Assembly: GCA_019925795.1 (NCBI GenBank)
Contig: CM034307.1
Span: 66,092,864-66,156,863 of the forward strand
Reading direction: 5' to 3'
From: Dendrobium chrysotoxum
Taxonomy: Eukaryota; Streptophyta; Magnoliopsida; Asparagales; Orchidaceae
DNA: 64,000 nt
Every line of letters begins with the position of its first letter. Within the stretch, counting starts at the first letter, position 1. Positions 12,901-21,654 of this stretch are shown here, in pieces. The notes beneath the pieces are model-generated. The model ran no database searches. It saw only the letters and a program-made list of their open reading frames with translations, and was not told the origin of the DNA. The position numbers were made by a program, and so were the translations under genes.

Positions 12901-14071
12901 CCCCGACGACATATACATGCGACAACCGCCAGGCTTCGCCGACCCGGATCATCCGACCTTCGTCTGCAAACTTCACAAATCCCTCTATGGGTTAAAGCAA
13001 GCACCGCGTCAATGGTTCACCAAACTCACCAGTTTTCTACAATCGCAAGGCTTCGGGTTTAGTCGCTCCGATCCCTCCCTCCTCATTTTTCACAAAAACT
13101 CTATTGAACTCTACATTCTTATATATGTTGATGACTTTCTTGTCACAGGGAACAACGAACCAGCCATTCGGCGTCTTCTCACACAACTTCAATCACAGTT
13201 CGCCCTCAAGCAGCTCGGCCAAATCTCCCTCTTCCTCGGCATCCAGGTCCTTCTCTCCAACGCCGGATACTTTCTTACCCAACAACACTACGCCACCAAG
13301 CTTCTTCATGACGCAGGCTACACGGATTGCAAGCCCGCACCGACTCCCTCGGTCCCGGCCTCCAAACAAAAATCTCCTAACACTCAGCCGTTCTACGATC
13401 CAACTCTCTACCGCAAGCTCGCCGGCTCTCTACAGTACCTAACTATAACCCGCCCTGACATCGCATTCGCCACCAATCTGGTCTGTCAACACATGCAACA
13501 TCCCACCGACCACGATTTTCAAGCTCTCAAACGCCTATTACGCTATATCAAAGGGACTCTCTCCTTCGGTCTGCCCATCTCCCCCGGCGCTCTCGAACTT
13601 CGCTCCTACACGGCCGCCGACTGGGCCGCCGACGCCACCGACCGCAAGTCCATCTCCGGTTTCTGCACCTTCCTTGGACCAAACCTTCTCTCCTGGACAG
13701 TCAAAAAGCAAGTCACGGTTGCCAAGTCCTCCACCGAAGCCGAGTACAGATCGTTGTCCGCCGTCACTTCCGAAGTCATCTGGCTTCGGCGTCTCGCGGC
13801 CGAGCTCAACCTTTCACAGCAATCTCCTACAACGATTCACTGTGACAACACTTCAGCCATGGCCATCGCCAAGAATCAGGTCTTCCATGCCCGAACCAAA
13901 CACATCGAGATCGACTACCATTTTATTCGTCAACACATTAGTTCCGGCGAAATCCAGCTCACTCATATACCCTCCAAGGATCAAATCGCCGACATACTTA
14001 CCAAGTCTTTCTCCACCTCTCGCTTCAACGAATTGCGCACCAAATTAACCATTCGATCCTCGAATGCTTAA
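9968..14071 (+). CDS. Copia gag-pol polyprotein
   Basis: A single uninterrupted 1367-residue frame starts at the first ATG after the primer-binding site. In order: a gag domain (about 35-230), a CX2CX4HX4C zinc knuckle near residue 287, the aspartic protease motif LDSGAS near 330, an HHCC-type integrase zinc finger (about 464-500), the integrase core with its three acidic residues (about 525, 587 and the E of NGVAER near 620), reverse transcriptase with the catalytic YVDD near 1052, and RNase H with SSTEAEY near 1253. The order integrase before reverse transcriptase defines Copia. All catalytic residues I looked for are present and no stop or frameshift was seen. Products act in cytoplasmic virus-like particles and then integrate cDNA in the nucleus. 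GC content is clearly higher than in neighbouring DNA. Confidence 0.97.
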   Translation: MGDQESANSLPPFSSTSQDNNTTTFSVPSSLKFLVSNIKNLVPHPLSAENYPIWRIQLLQQFTANGYAGHLTGTVKPPTDTTSVDHARWQNIDNNLLSVLFSIITPSILPYIITSTNTHEAWIVLEHRLQSTSRSRVIQLKNELYHVHIKDQSMQQYLTRIKTLVDNISASDSKIDPEDIIIHILNGLPPTFNSFKSTIRNSLLPIDLDTFYSLLCNEEIHLQQETNQDLLNTSSATALYAGSNTPNRGRSNKRFIKNKTQHSFPHALNYQTPQSATPVQTRPTCQICGNIGHVALNCWHRCNFKYAPTESRPPRALLANPPLSASQDWVLDSGASTHLTPDAHHLQNPTAYQGSDAVSIANGTSLSIHTTGQGLLPLPDTSRKLRLHNLLHVPSLTHNLLSVSKLTSDNSISISFDANGFIIKDLQDHRPLLHGRLHNGLYRIQLSPDTTPTALTANPNSSHIWHARLGHPSHQVLSILAQRFPEITTVPKSLICSSCNMAKSHKLVFNKNVSLSSAPFELIHTDVWGPAPQTSLDGYRYYIVFIDDYTRFAWMYLLFSKQEALSKFKTFYNLVKTQYNKTPKILRSDGGGEFTSHAFRLFLHDHGIQQQLTCPHTPEQNGVAERKHRHLLDLTRAMLHASGLSSKFWAEAISTAHYLINHLPSKSISMEIPFQRLHGHSPTYTHLRTFGCLCFPWLKPYAPTKLSPRSTECVFLGYSHQHKGYKCFNITSGHTYISRHVVFYENNFPFKSPVQPPSPSDTPTPSTLSPFLLAPSTASTPHTQQPTQSTSHLPTTNSSLQATPPPEPITTTTPQHPISPAVIPPPPTHSSHPMQTRLKSGISKPKPQFNLLTHTTPQIPTTYNQASKSAHWRRAMTDELQALTKQSTWSLVPPPPHKPVLGCKWTFKTKLLPTGQIDRHKARLVALGYGQQFGINYTETFSPVAKMPTIRLLLILALNRHWPMFQLDVSNAFLHGDLPDDIYMRQPPGFADPDHPTFVCKLHKSLYGLKQAPRQWFTKLTSFLQSQGFGFSRSDPSLLIFHKNSIELYILIYVDDFLVTGNNEPAIRRLLTQLQSQFALKQLGQISLFLGIQVLLSNAGYFLTQQHYATKLLHDAGYTDCKPAPTPSVPASKQKSPNTQPFYDPTLYRKLAGSLQYLTITRPDIAFATNLVCQHMQHPTDHDFQALKRLLRYIKGTLSFGLPISPGALELRSYTAADWAADATDRKSISGFCTFLGPNLLSWTVKKQVTVAKSSTEAEYRSLSAVTSEVIWLRRLAAELNLSQQSPTTIHCDNTSAMAIAKNQVFHARTKHIEIDYHFIRQHISSGEIQLTHIPSKDQIADILTKSFSTSRFNELRTKLTIRSSNA

Positions 14072-14074
14072 TTT

Positions 14075-14083
14075 GCGGGAGGC
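14075..14083 (+). promoter_or_regulatory. Polypurine tract
   Basis: GCGGGAGGC lies directly before the 3' LTR and three bases after the gag-pol stop codon. It is the expected primer for plus-strand DNA synthesis. Confidence 0.85.
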
Positions 14084-14248
14084 TATTAGCACATTACCCA
14101 TTATATTATGTATATTTACTTTTCTGCCATCTTCTCATCTATTTAAATGTAATCTGTTCACCTGAACATTCAACTCAATAATAGCCTTTCTTTATTTCTC
14201 CCTCTCTGTCTTCTCCGGCTCGGTTCTTTCGCTCAGCATCTTCTCTCA
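14084..14248 (+). repeat. 3' LTR of young Copia element
   Basis: It is 165 bp and reads base for base like the 5' LTR. It is followed by the target duplication TAAAG (14249-14253). Confidence 0.95.
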
Positions 14249-14253
14249 TAAAG

Positions 14254-14825
14254 ATCCTAAAATTTCGCAGATTTATGGGATTTGGCCAAAGAAGCACGTG
14301 AAAGGGAGAAAGAAAGTTACCATCACTGCGAGCGAGCTCTCGTAAGATGTCGTACCTTCCGATCCGTTAGGAAGGGATTGTCGTCAAGAAGTGAAGTCGA
14401 ATAGCTACGGAGGTGCGGAAGAAGCCACTGGTGCAGAAGTCTATGATGAGGGAGGAAGAAACGACGATGGTCTCGTCAGATTTGGCTAAAGAAGCTACTG
14501 GAGTCGAAGATGAAAAGCTTTCGAAAAGATGGGGGAGGAAGAAACGACAATGGTCCCGCGACAATGGAGGAAGAAACAATAATGGTCCTGCAACAATGGA
14601 AGAAGAAACGACAATGGGTTCCCGCGAGCTTCTCTCTCTTGCCCCTGTGAATTCCTTTTTCATTCGATTTGAGCAGATTTACTTTACGTGTAAAATGACC
14701 TGCAACAGAAAGTTTCGAATGCATTAAAATTTTACTTTATATTATGCCCAAACAAACACCAAAAAGTTAAAAGCACTATGTTTACTATACTTGGCATTTA
14801 CTTTTCCTCCGGACCAAATAGCTCA
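14254..14825. other. Right arm of the Harbinger-like element
   Basis: It is non-coding apart from chance open frames. It contains GGAGGAAGAAACGACAATGG-like units of about 30-35 bp repeated imperfectly between 14450 and 14620. These explain the open frames on both strands. It ends in the inverted terminus at 14825. Confidence 0.5.
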
Positions 14826-14828
14826 TAT

Positions 14829-15320
14829 AATAAGTCATTTGTTGAGCTTTGAAGCAACCATTGACTTGATAGTTGGATAGCCAAGCAGTTAATCAATAGT
14901 TCATCTTGAGAAATCATCTTTCCTTGATTTGTCTCTAGAGCTAACTTCATATATTGTAGTCACTCGAGCAAACTCTTAGGCTTATTGGTCAATTAGTATG
15001 AGTTCTTAGACTACAATTGTCTATGTAAGTCGAGTTCTCTATTAAACTAAGGAGTATGAAATTGAGTAGGTCGATTGGAATCTATTTGGTTTATCTGGAG
15101 CCGAATTTCCTTCACTTAAATCAAAATTTCTGTATATTTGAACGAAAAAAAAAAAGGATGTGCATGTGGGTAGATAACTTATCATACTTCTTTTCTTCAT
15201 GATAGATACATCCAAATTAATCAACGTATTTATTTTTTATTTTTTATTTTTTATTTTGATTGAGAGTGAAAATAAATCAGTTGAAAAGAACAGTTCATAG
15301 AAATTAAATATTAAAACAGT
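14829..15320. other. Intergenic, nothing recognised
   Basis: AT-rich sequence without a supportable gene. TTTTTTATTTT units repeat near 15225-15260. Confidence 0.5.
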
Positions 15321-15324
15321 TTAT

Positions 15325-15480
15325 CTTGCTCTGCTGGTTGGGAGTTTTGGCTGTCAATTAAGAGGTCTTTAGTTCGATGCCTACGTATGTAATATATGTG
15401 TAAATTTACTTTAAAGATATATATATGTGTAAATTTATTTTAATTGGTCTAAATATCTTTTAAAAAAAAGTCTACAGGTG
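15325..15480 (+). mobile_element. Possible tRNA-derived SINE
   Basis: A TTGCTCTGCTGG word resembles an RNA polymerase III A box with two mismatches. About 40 bases later AGTTCGATGCC matches the B-box consensus with one mismatch. An AT-rich tail with an A8 run follows (about 15465). No target duplication was identified, so this stays a candidate. Confidence 0.35.
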
Positions 15481-15606
15481 AAAAAACGTGTCATATATTT
15501 CGTACACTTTTTTTGTTTGTGAGCATTTAATATTTGGTACACATATTCCTAATGGCTCCAACTACCAACTTCGAAACAGAAAGAGCGGTTACCCGTCAAG
15601 CAATCA

Positions 15607-15677
15607 GTCATTTTCAGGCGATGTCACCGTGGAAATTAGAGGTTTCCTCTTTCTAAAGAATTTGAATAGGAAGGAGG
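15607..15677. repeat. Short dispersed repeat, copy 1 (partner at 39706)
   Basis: About 70 bases beginning GTCATTTTCAGGCGATGTCA and ending AGGAAGGAG are nearly the same as 39706-39786 in intron 1 of receptor kinase gene C, apart from a 10-base indel. The nature of the repeat is unknown. Copia-derived sequence starts immediately after it here. Confidence 0.8.
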
Positions 15678-15689
15678 ACTTTAAGGAAG

Positions 15690-16430
15690 ATCTTTTTAAA
15701 GAATTTTACATGGATCTATCATTAGGTTATATTAACATGGGGGATTGTAGAGCTCAAGATAGTAAACTCATATGTGGACTACACAAATCAATTAACAGAT
15801 TCAAATAGGCCTCTCGCCAGTTGTACTCCAAATTTTCTTTATCATTATGTTAATTAGGTTTCACACAATCCAAATCTTTATTCATAAAAGGAGCTCATTC
15901 AAGCACTGCGTGGATGACATAATCATTAGTAGACTCTCTCTCCCTATCATAAAACCTTTATATTCTCTTCTCCCCACCCAATTCAAACTCAAAGATTTGG
16001 GCACTTTTAAATATTTTCTAGGACACAAGATCACTTGGTCTAGTACAGGCATTGTCCTATCTTAGCAACACAACATTTTATAACTCCTTGATGACACCTA
16101 CTTTTTTGCTAGTAAACAAAAACAATAATAATCAATAGAAAAAACTCTCCGGGATCCCAAAAGCCAATTTAATTTCATTTATTGCAACCCTTCCTAACCC
16201 ATCTAAATTCATCAGATAGGGTGACTATTGTATCTTAACCTATCTTGCCTTGATATCATCTTTGTTGTCCACAAATTATACCAATTCCTAGCATAGTCTA
16301 GGACCCCACATCTAGTTATCTCAGGCCATCTACTTCAGTGCCTTAATACGGCAGAATAAGATTTATTCTTCTTTGCAGCTTCTTCTCATCAACTGAAATA
16401 TTTTTTCATGGCGATTGAGGATTGACAAGT
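15690..16430 (+). pseudogene. Copia reverse transcriptase/RNase H relic
   Basis: Plus-strand translation across several frames gives classic Copia reverse-transcriptase pieces: LICGLHKSI (about 15770), VDDIIISR (about 15912), FKLKDLGTFKYFLG (about 15985) and later a LYQFLA-like piece corresponding to the region before RNase H (about 16280). Many stops and frameshifts make it non-functional. No LTRs were found beside it. It is not close to the intact Copia at 9788 by motif wording. Confidence 0.75.
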
Positions 16431-16721
16431 CACATGAAATTTTATTATTGATTTTTTTTCCTTTTTTTATACATCTTACTAATATCATGGAATGCAAATA
16501 GTAGCACACAACTTCCAGATCCTTCGCACTTATTTTAATATGCTTCAGTTATATTATTTAATATCTAAGCTTTGATATGTATTTATACAATATTCAAATC
16601 ATTCAATCACATAAAAAATATCACTAATATTATTTAAAAAAAGGAAATTCATGAAAATATTTTAATATGCTTCAGTTATTAAAATATTATATATGTAAAT
16701 ATTAAATATGTATATAAATAT

Positions 16722-18594
16722 TGATATATCATCAAAAAATTATCTTGATCAGGCACAAATCTCGAGGCAAAATTGAGTTGAAAGCTTCCGAAATTAAATC
16801 TGGGACCATCCAAACTCTGATTTCAGCAAACTTATAATCGAACTAAACGTCTCAAAAAGACGAATCCAACGACACCAAAATCAGTATAATCTGAGCCCAA
16901 ATCAAGGGTCCAAAATATATTTGGAGGGTTCAAAGCATAATTTGAATTACTAAGCAAATTCCAAACAAGACATGTTTATATTCAAATCGAGCGGCTCGAC
17001 GAGACGAATCCAACAAGCCCAAGATCGTTGAATTCTGATATCATTAAGACATTCAAATGATCAATAAACAGTTCACAATCAAAGGAATCAATATCGGTCG
17101 TCCATTCAAACTACTCGCATCTTGACCTTGATCCTCCCCATATTTATAAGCCATGCCACTCTCAAAAAACTATAAATAGCCCCGATTCTTCGCGTGAAAA
17201 GAGGAAGAGAAGGGAGGAATTTGGCCGAAGTTCTTCCCGGCCACCGCCGGACTTCCTTCTGTTCGTCGACCACCGCCGGAGCTCTTCTTGACTTTCACCC
17301 ATTTGTCTAGCACTGTCGGAGTTCTTCCCAACTTCCACCCAATTGTCAACCACCATCGGATTTCCCCTCGTTCATCGACCACCACCGGAGTTCTTCCTAA
17401 CTTCCGCCTGTTCGTCGAGCACCGCTGGAGTTCTTCTCGACATCCGCCCATTCGTCAACCACCGCCGAAGTACTTCCCGGCCACCGTCGGACTTCTGCCT
17501 GTTCGTCAACCATCATTGGAGTTCTTCTCGACTTCTACCAATTCGTTGACCATCGCCGAAGTTCTTCCCGACCACCGCCGGACTTCCGTCCGTTCATCGA
17601 CCACTGCCGGAGTTCTTCCTGACAACCACTGGATTTTCACCTATTTGTCGACCACCAACGGAGTTCTTCCTAACTTTTTCCCATTCGTCAACCACCATTG
17701 GAGTTCTTCTAGACTTCCACCCATTAGTCGACCACCGTTGATGTTCTTCCAGGCCACCGTTGGACTTCCTCATGTTCTTCAACCATCGTCGGAGTTCTTC
17801 CCGACTTCCGCCCGTTTGATGACCACCGCCGAAGTTCTTCCCGGCCATCGCCGGACTTCCACCCATTCATCGACCACCGTCGGAGTTCTTTCCTACAATC
17901 GTTGAACTTCCACCTATTCGTCAACCACTATCGGACTTCTGCCCTTTCGTCGATTACCGTCGGAGTTCCTTCATACCGCCATCGCCCGCTGACTACGATC
18001 TTTTCGACCTCCATCACCAAACTACTGTCCTTTTGACCTCCGTCGCTAGACTACGATCCTTCCGACCTCCATCATTGAATAATGGTCTTTCTAACCACTA
18101 TCACCCAACGACTACGGTCTTTCCGACCTTTGATGTAAAATTATGGTCCTTCTGACCCCATTGCCTAATAACGATCTTTTCGACCTTTGTTGCTCGCCGA
18201 CTACAGTTCTTCCAACCACTATTACCTGACTACGATCTTTTCAACCTCCACCGCCTGTTTATTATGGTCATGCCGACCAAACAAACATGTCAATGCTGAC
18301 TCTTTTCCACCATGTAATGCACTCTTTATGATGTATAATTGCTACATTAAATTAAAGCCTTCCCCCGAAGAAAGTGTCTCAGTTGTAATCGATTGCAGAC
18401 ACTAGTGGATTTATTCAAACTGAGCTAGGCCCCATGGTTTTCCACCTTTTTTAAGGATTTTCACGTAAAAACTCGAGTGTCTCTTATGAACGCTCCACTT
18501 ACTTATTTATATGTTTGTCTGCTGGATCTTCGTACAAAGCTAAGATGCTAAACTACATCACTCTCTGCCATCGCAAATTTTTCAGGACACAACA
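16722..18594 (+). repeat. 5' LTR of LARD-like element, with internal minisatellite
   Basis: It is about 1873 bp. The first 330 bases correspond to the U3 end of the LTR at 59208-60187 read in reverse. A TATAAATAGC box lies at 17171. About 17225-17960 is a GC-rich minisatellite of about 40-bp units of the form GTCGACCACCGCCGGAGTTC plus a CTTCCNGACTTCCGCC half, partly alternating with a GGCCACCGCCGGACTTC unit. A second repeat type with TACGGTCTTTCCGACCTCC words follows to about 18260. Confidence 0.85.
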
Positions 18595-18611
18595 GTTTGG
18601 CGTCATTTTTG
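18595..18611 (+). promoter_or_regulatory. Primer-binding site of LARD-like element
   Basis: GTTTGGCGTCATTTTTG abuts the 5' LTR. It is a degraded version of the GTTTGGCGCCGTCTGTG site of the related element (59207-59191, minus strand). Confidence 0.7.
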
Positions 18612-19011
18612 GGAAAATCATTCTTGATTGGCGGCAACCTTTGCTCCATCTCAAACGGTGGTTCATGCCAATGTCCTGACATCAGCCATTGGTACATCAA
18701 TTTCATAAAAATTAGATGTGGACTGGGGGCAACCTTGACTGTAACCATGGCCAAGAAAATTTCTCCAACATCTAAGATAATATCTTGGAAAACTATTTTT
18801 CATAAAGCTACTGGAAAATGCAATGATGCTTCTAATAAACTATAAGTTGTTTACAATCTCTAGCTGGACTTCTTCTCCTTGGGTAAGGTCTTAATTTTGA
18901 CCTCAAAAAGACAGTAATGGTCAAAAGATAGACCATTCTTCACCTATCGGGATACATGTGGCCTTTGCCCCCTCCCAGTTAAAACATAATCGATCCTAAG
19001 GGAATTATTGT

Positions 19012-19420
19012 CATCAAGCAACACTCTGACAAATAACCTCGGATAAATCTTACATCCTTGGTGGATTCTCTTAGCCTCTTCCACACATGTTAATATCATC
19101 AAGCAACGCTCTGACAAACAACCTCGGATAGGTCATAAATCCTTAGCGGATTCTCTCGACCTCTTTCACATAGGTTAACGTCATCAAGCAATACGCTGAC
19201 AAACAATCTTGGATATGTCAAAAAACCTTAATGGATCCCTCGACCTCCTCCACACACGTTAATTTCATCAAGCAACGCTATGATAAATAACCTTAGATAT
19301 ATCAAAAATCCTTGGTGGCTTCCCTGGACAAGTTAACATCAACTAGCATCATTCTGAGAAATAATCTTAGATAGCTCAAACATACTCAGCGAATCCCATC
19401 GATCTTTTTAATGTAACAAT
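19012..19420 (+). repeat. 85-bp tandem repeat, about 5 copies
   Basis: The word CATCAAGCAA recurs at 19012, 19097, 19182 and 19266, followed by a weaker copy near 19337. Each unit reads roughly CATCAAGCAACGCTCTGACA, then AACCTCGGATA, TCCTTGGTGGATTCTC, GACCTCTTCCACACA and GTTAA. The reverse complement of the same unit occurs with the same 85-bp period in the element at 53851-60187. Confidence 0.85.
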
Positions 19421-19861
19421 TCAAAGCATCTTTCTTAGCTCTGAAGCCCCACCAGGCCTCCATTTTGTTGGCATCATTAGTGTGTCATTAGACAGTTACG
19501 ATCGACATAATATTTAACCCCCTCCATCAAATTTCTAGCTATCTACGCCCGTTAGCATGCATATCTTCTATCTTCAATAAAATGCAGCATGATCATCGTC
19601 ATCAGCTCACTACTTGATCGACAAAGTCAAAATATCACCTAATCACATTCAATAAGCTTTTATCAGGCATATTGCCTAACTCCATACATCAAAGGATTGA
19701 CTTATGATCGGCAGATCTCTTCCCAATTATTAACGATAGTCAGACTTCCATCTATTTTTTTTAACAACGTTAGATCTCTTCCTGACTACCCATCATCATC
19801 AAGCTCCGTTCGACCATCGACACCAATGTTCTTCAAGCTGCAAATCCAGGGGAAAGGTTGA

Positions 19862-20530
19862 CTCATCTGGTACTAAAGGACTGAGCCTTTAATAAAGATT
19901 GACGGTCTTGTGACTTCTTTAGGATGGCCTTCATATGAAGATCAAAGCCCACATCGGAGGACCAGACCTTTATCGTTATTGACGGTCTTTCAACTCCTTC
20001 AGGATGACTATTAGACGAAGACCAGAGCCCACATCGGAGGATTGGGCCTTTATCGTTATTGACAGTCTTGCGACTCCTTTAGGGTGGCCTTTTGACGAAG
20101 ACCGGAGTCGACATCGGAGGACCGGGCCTTTATCATTATTGACGATTTTGTAACTCCTTCAGGATGACCTTCAAATGAAGACCAGAACCCACATCGGAGG
20201 ACCGAGCCTTTATCGTTATTGACAGTATTGCGACTCCTTCATGATAACCTTTAGACGAAAATCGGAGCTCATATCAGAGGATCAGGCCTTTCATCATTAT
20301 TGACAGGCTTGCAACTCCTTTAGGATGGCTTTTAGATGAAGATTGGAGCCCACATCGGAGGATCGGGCCTTATCGTTATTGATAGTTTTGCGACTCCTTC
20401 AGGACGACCTTTAGATGAAGATCGAAGCCCACATAGAGGACCAAGCCTATATCGTTATTGACGATCTTGCGACTCCTTCAGGACGGCCTTAAGACGAAGG
20501 CCGGAGCTCACATGGAGGACCGAGCCTTTT
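19862..20530 (+). repeat. 80-bp tandem repeat, about 8 copies
   Basis: Units of about 80 bp contain CCTTTATCGTTATTGACGG, then CTTGCGACTCCTTCAGGA, GACGAAGACCGGAGCCCA and CATCGGAGGACCGGG. About eight copies run head to tail, diverging gently toward the right. There is no coding reading of note. It sits between the 85-bp array and the end of the element's internal region. Confidence 0.9.
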
Positions 20531-20619
20531 TCAATTTTGACGGCCTCCAAATTTTTGTCGGTCTGTTTATCCTTCATTTTACAAGAAAAATTTTGGATCA
20601 GCTCAGGAGAATCGTGGTT

Positions 20620-21654
20620 TTTCCACGCCCATAAGGGGGATATTTATAGGCTTATGAATGAGGGAATTCAAGAGGTCTTTTCAAAATTTTCTATTTCTTT
20701 TTAAATATTTTTTTGAATTTTAAAATTCAAAAAATTAATTTTTCATTTACAAATATATAACAATAATATAAAATCAATATTTTATTAAAATCGAGGCAGC
20801 ACTAGGGAAGATGAAAAACTATTGCAGAATTTTCTATAAAATTTTTCATAATATTTTCTGAAAATTTTAAAGCAAAAATACGTATAATAATAACTAAATA
20901 TAATAATAATATTTATTACCTACCCTCCCTATTTCCAAAGAGGCAGGTGCTGGCGTGCTGCTGACTGTGCTGCCTTGATTCTCATTTCATATTTCTAAAT
21001 GTTACGAAAGGCTCTGTAAATAATATAATTTGAATGGAAGACAAAGTCAAAGAGTTTCTTCTAAGTTTTCTTCATTCATGGATTGGCCAGGATAAGACGA
21101 GAACTTTAATAATGCGTTGAAAATTCATATTAGCTTTAGAGAACTATACTCATGACATTTAAAAAAATAGTTTTAATTATTTTTATAGAGTAAAAATTTT
21201 AATATTATACTTTTTAAATATAATTAATAATTTTTTTTACTTTTTTATATAATATTTTTAAAATATTATTTTATTTTATATTACATAAATATTAATTATA
21301 AATATTAGTTATTTTTTTAATATAAAAAATATTTAAATCTCTCTTTCCTATCTCTCTTTCTCTCTGCCAATCTGTCTCTCACTCCAGACTCTCTCTCACT
21401 CATTTTTCTTTTTCTCTCTCCTCATTTATCTTCTCTTCCCATCTCTCTGCTCATCTCTCACTCCTATTAATTTCTCTCTCCTGCTTTAGATAAATACGTC
21501 CAAATGATTTGGCATATTAAAAATTTGCCAAATCATTTGGCGTATTTAGGACTACGTCAAATAATTTGATGAATTTGCTCTTTTTAAAAATTTTTACTAA
21601 TTATACTTCTTTTACTTAATGACATTTTAAACTTGTTCATTTCTAAAATTTACC
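20620..21654. other. AT-rich junction segment in LARD-like element
   Basis: A purine run AAGGGGGATA near 20632 may be the polypurine tract. After it the expected start of the 3' LTR is absent. Instead there is about 1 kb of unrelated AT-rich sequence, a CTCTCT-rich block at 21345-21480, and a near-perfect 14-bp hairpin CCAAATGATTTGGC / GCCAAATCATTTGG at about 21502-21542. This suggests a deletion plus insertion, or another element replacing the LTR start. Confidence 0.5.

Larger units (their letters stand above)
9788..14248 (+). mobile_element. Ty1/Copia LTR retrotransposon, complete and very young
   Basis: It is 4461 bp from LTR to LTR, flanked by the 5-bp duplication TAAAG (9783-9787 and 14249-14253). 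The two 165-bp LTRs appear identical on reading, the primer-binding site and polypurine tract are present, and the single gag-pol frame of 1367 codons is unbroken. All this points to a recent insertion that could still be active. It interrupts the Harbinger-like element. The internal coding region is much more GC-rich than the surrounding DNA. The short LTRs, small size and gag type suggest the Ale/Retrofit lineage, which is inference. Confidence 0.95.
7005..14825. mobile_element. Harbinger-like DNA transposon (non-autonomous), hosting nested insertions
   Basis: The left end reads GGGGCTGTTTGGTTGG. The right end reverse complemented reads TGAGCTATTTGGTCCGG. Both continue to an AAGT-AATGC word about 20-30 bases in, which makes an imperfect terminal inverted repeat. 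TAT flanks both ends (7002-7004 and 14826-14828), consistent with a 3-bp target duplication although the usual PIF/Harbinger site is TWA. Subterminal repeats of the GGCTATTTGATTG / CTATTTTTTCTGTTTG type occur at 7085-7190. Inside lie a broken Myb/SANT-like gene on the minus strand (the usual partner gene of Harbinger transposases), a hAT MITE and a young Copia element. I found no transposase relic. Without the Copia it would be about 3.4 kb. Confidence 0.55.

Noticed and set aside
14367..14727. Overlapping frames of 80-104 codons on both strands
   Set aside because: They arise from GGAGGAAGAAACGACAATGG repeats in the Harbinger-like element. No known domain.
17162..17924. Long open frames on both strands
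   Set aside because: They follow the 40-bp minisatellite of the LTR and occur in several frames at once. No domain or start context supports a gene.
19012..20530. CRISPR-like repeat arrays
   Set aside because: The units are contiguous tandem repeats without spacers, and the DNA is plant nuclear.
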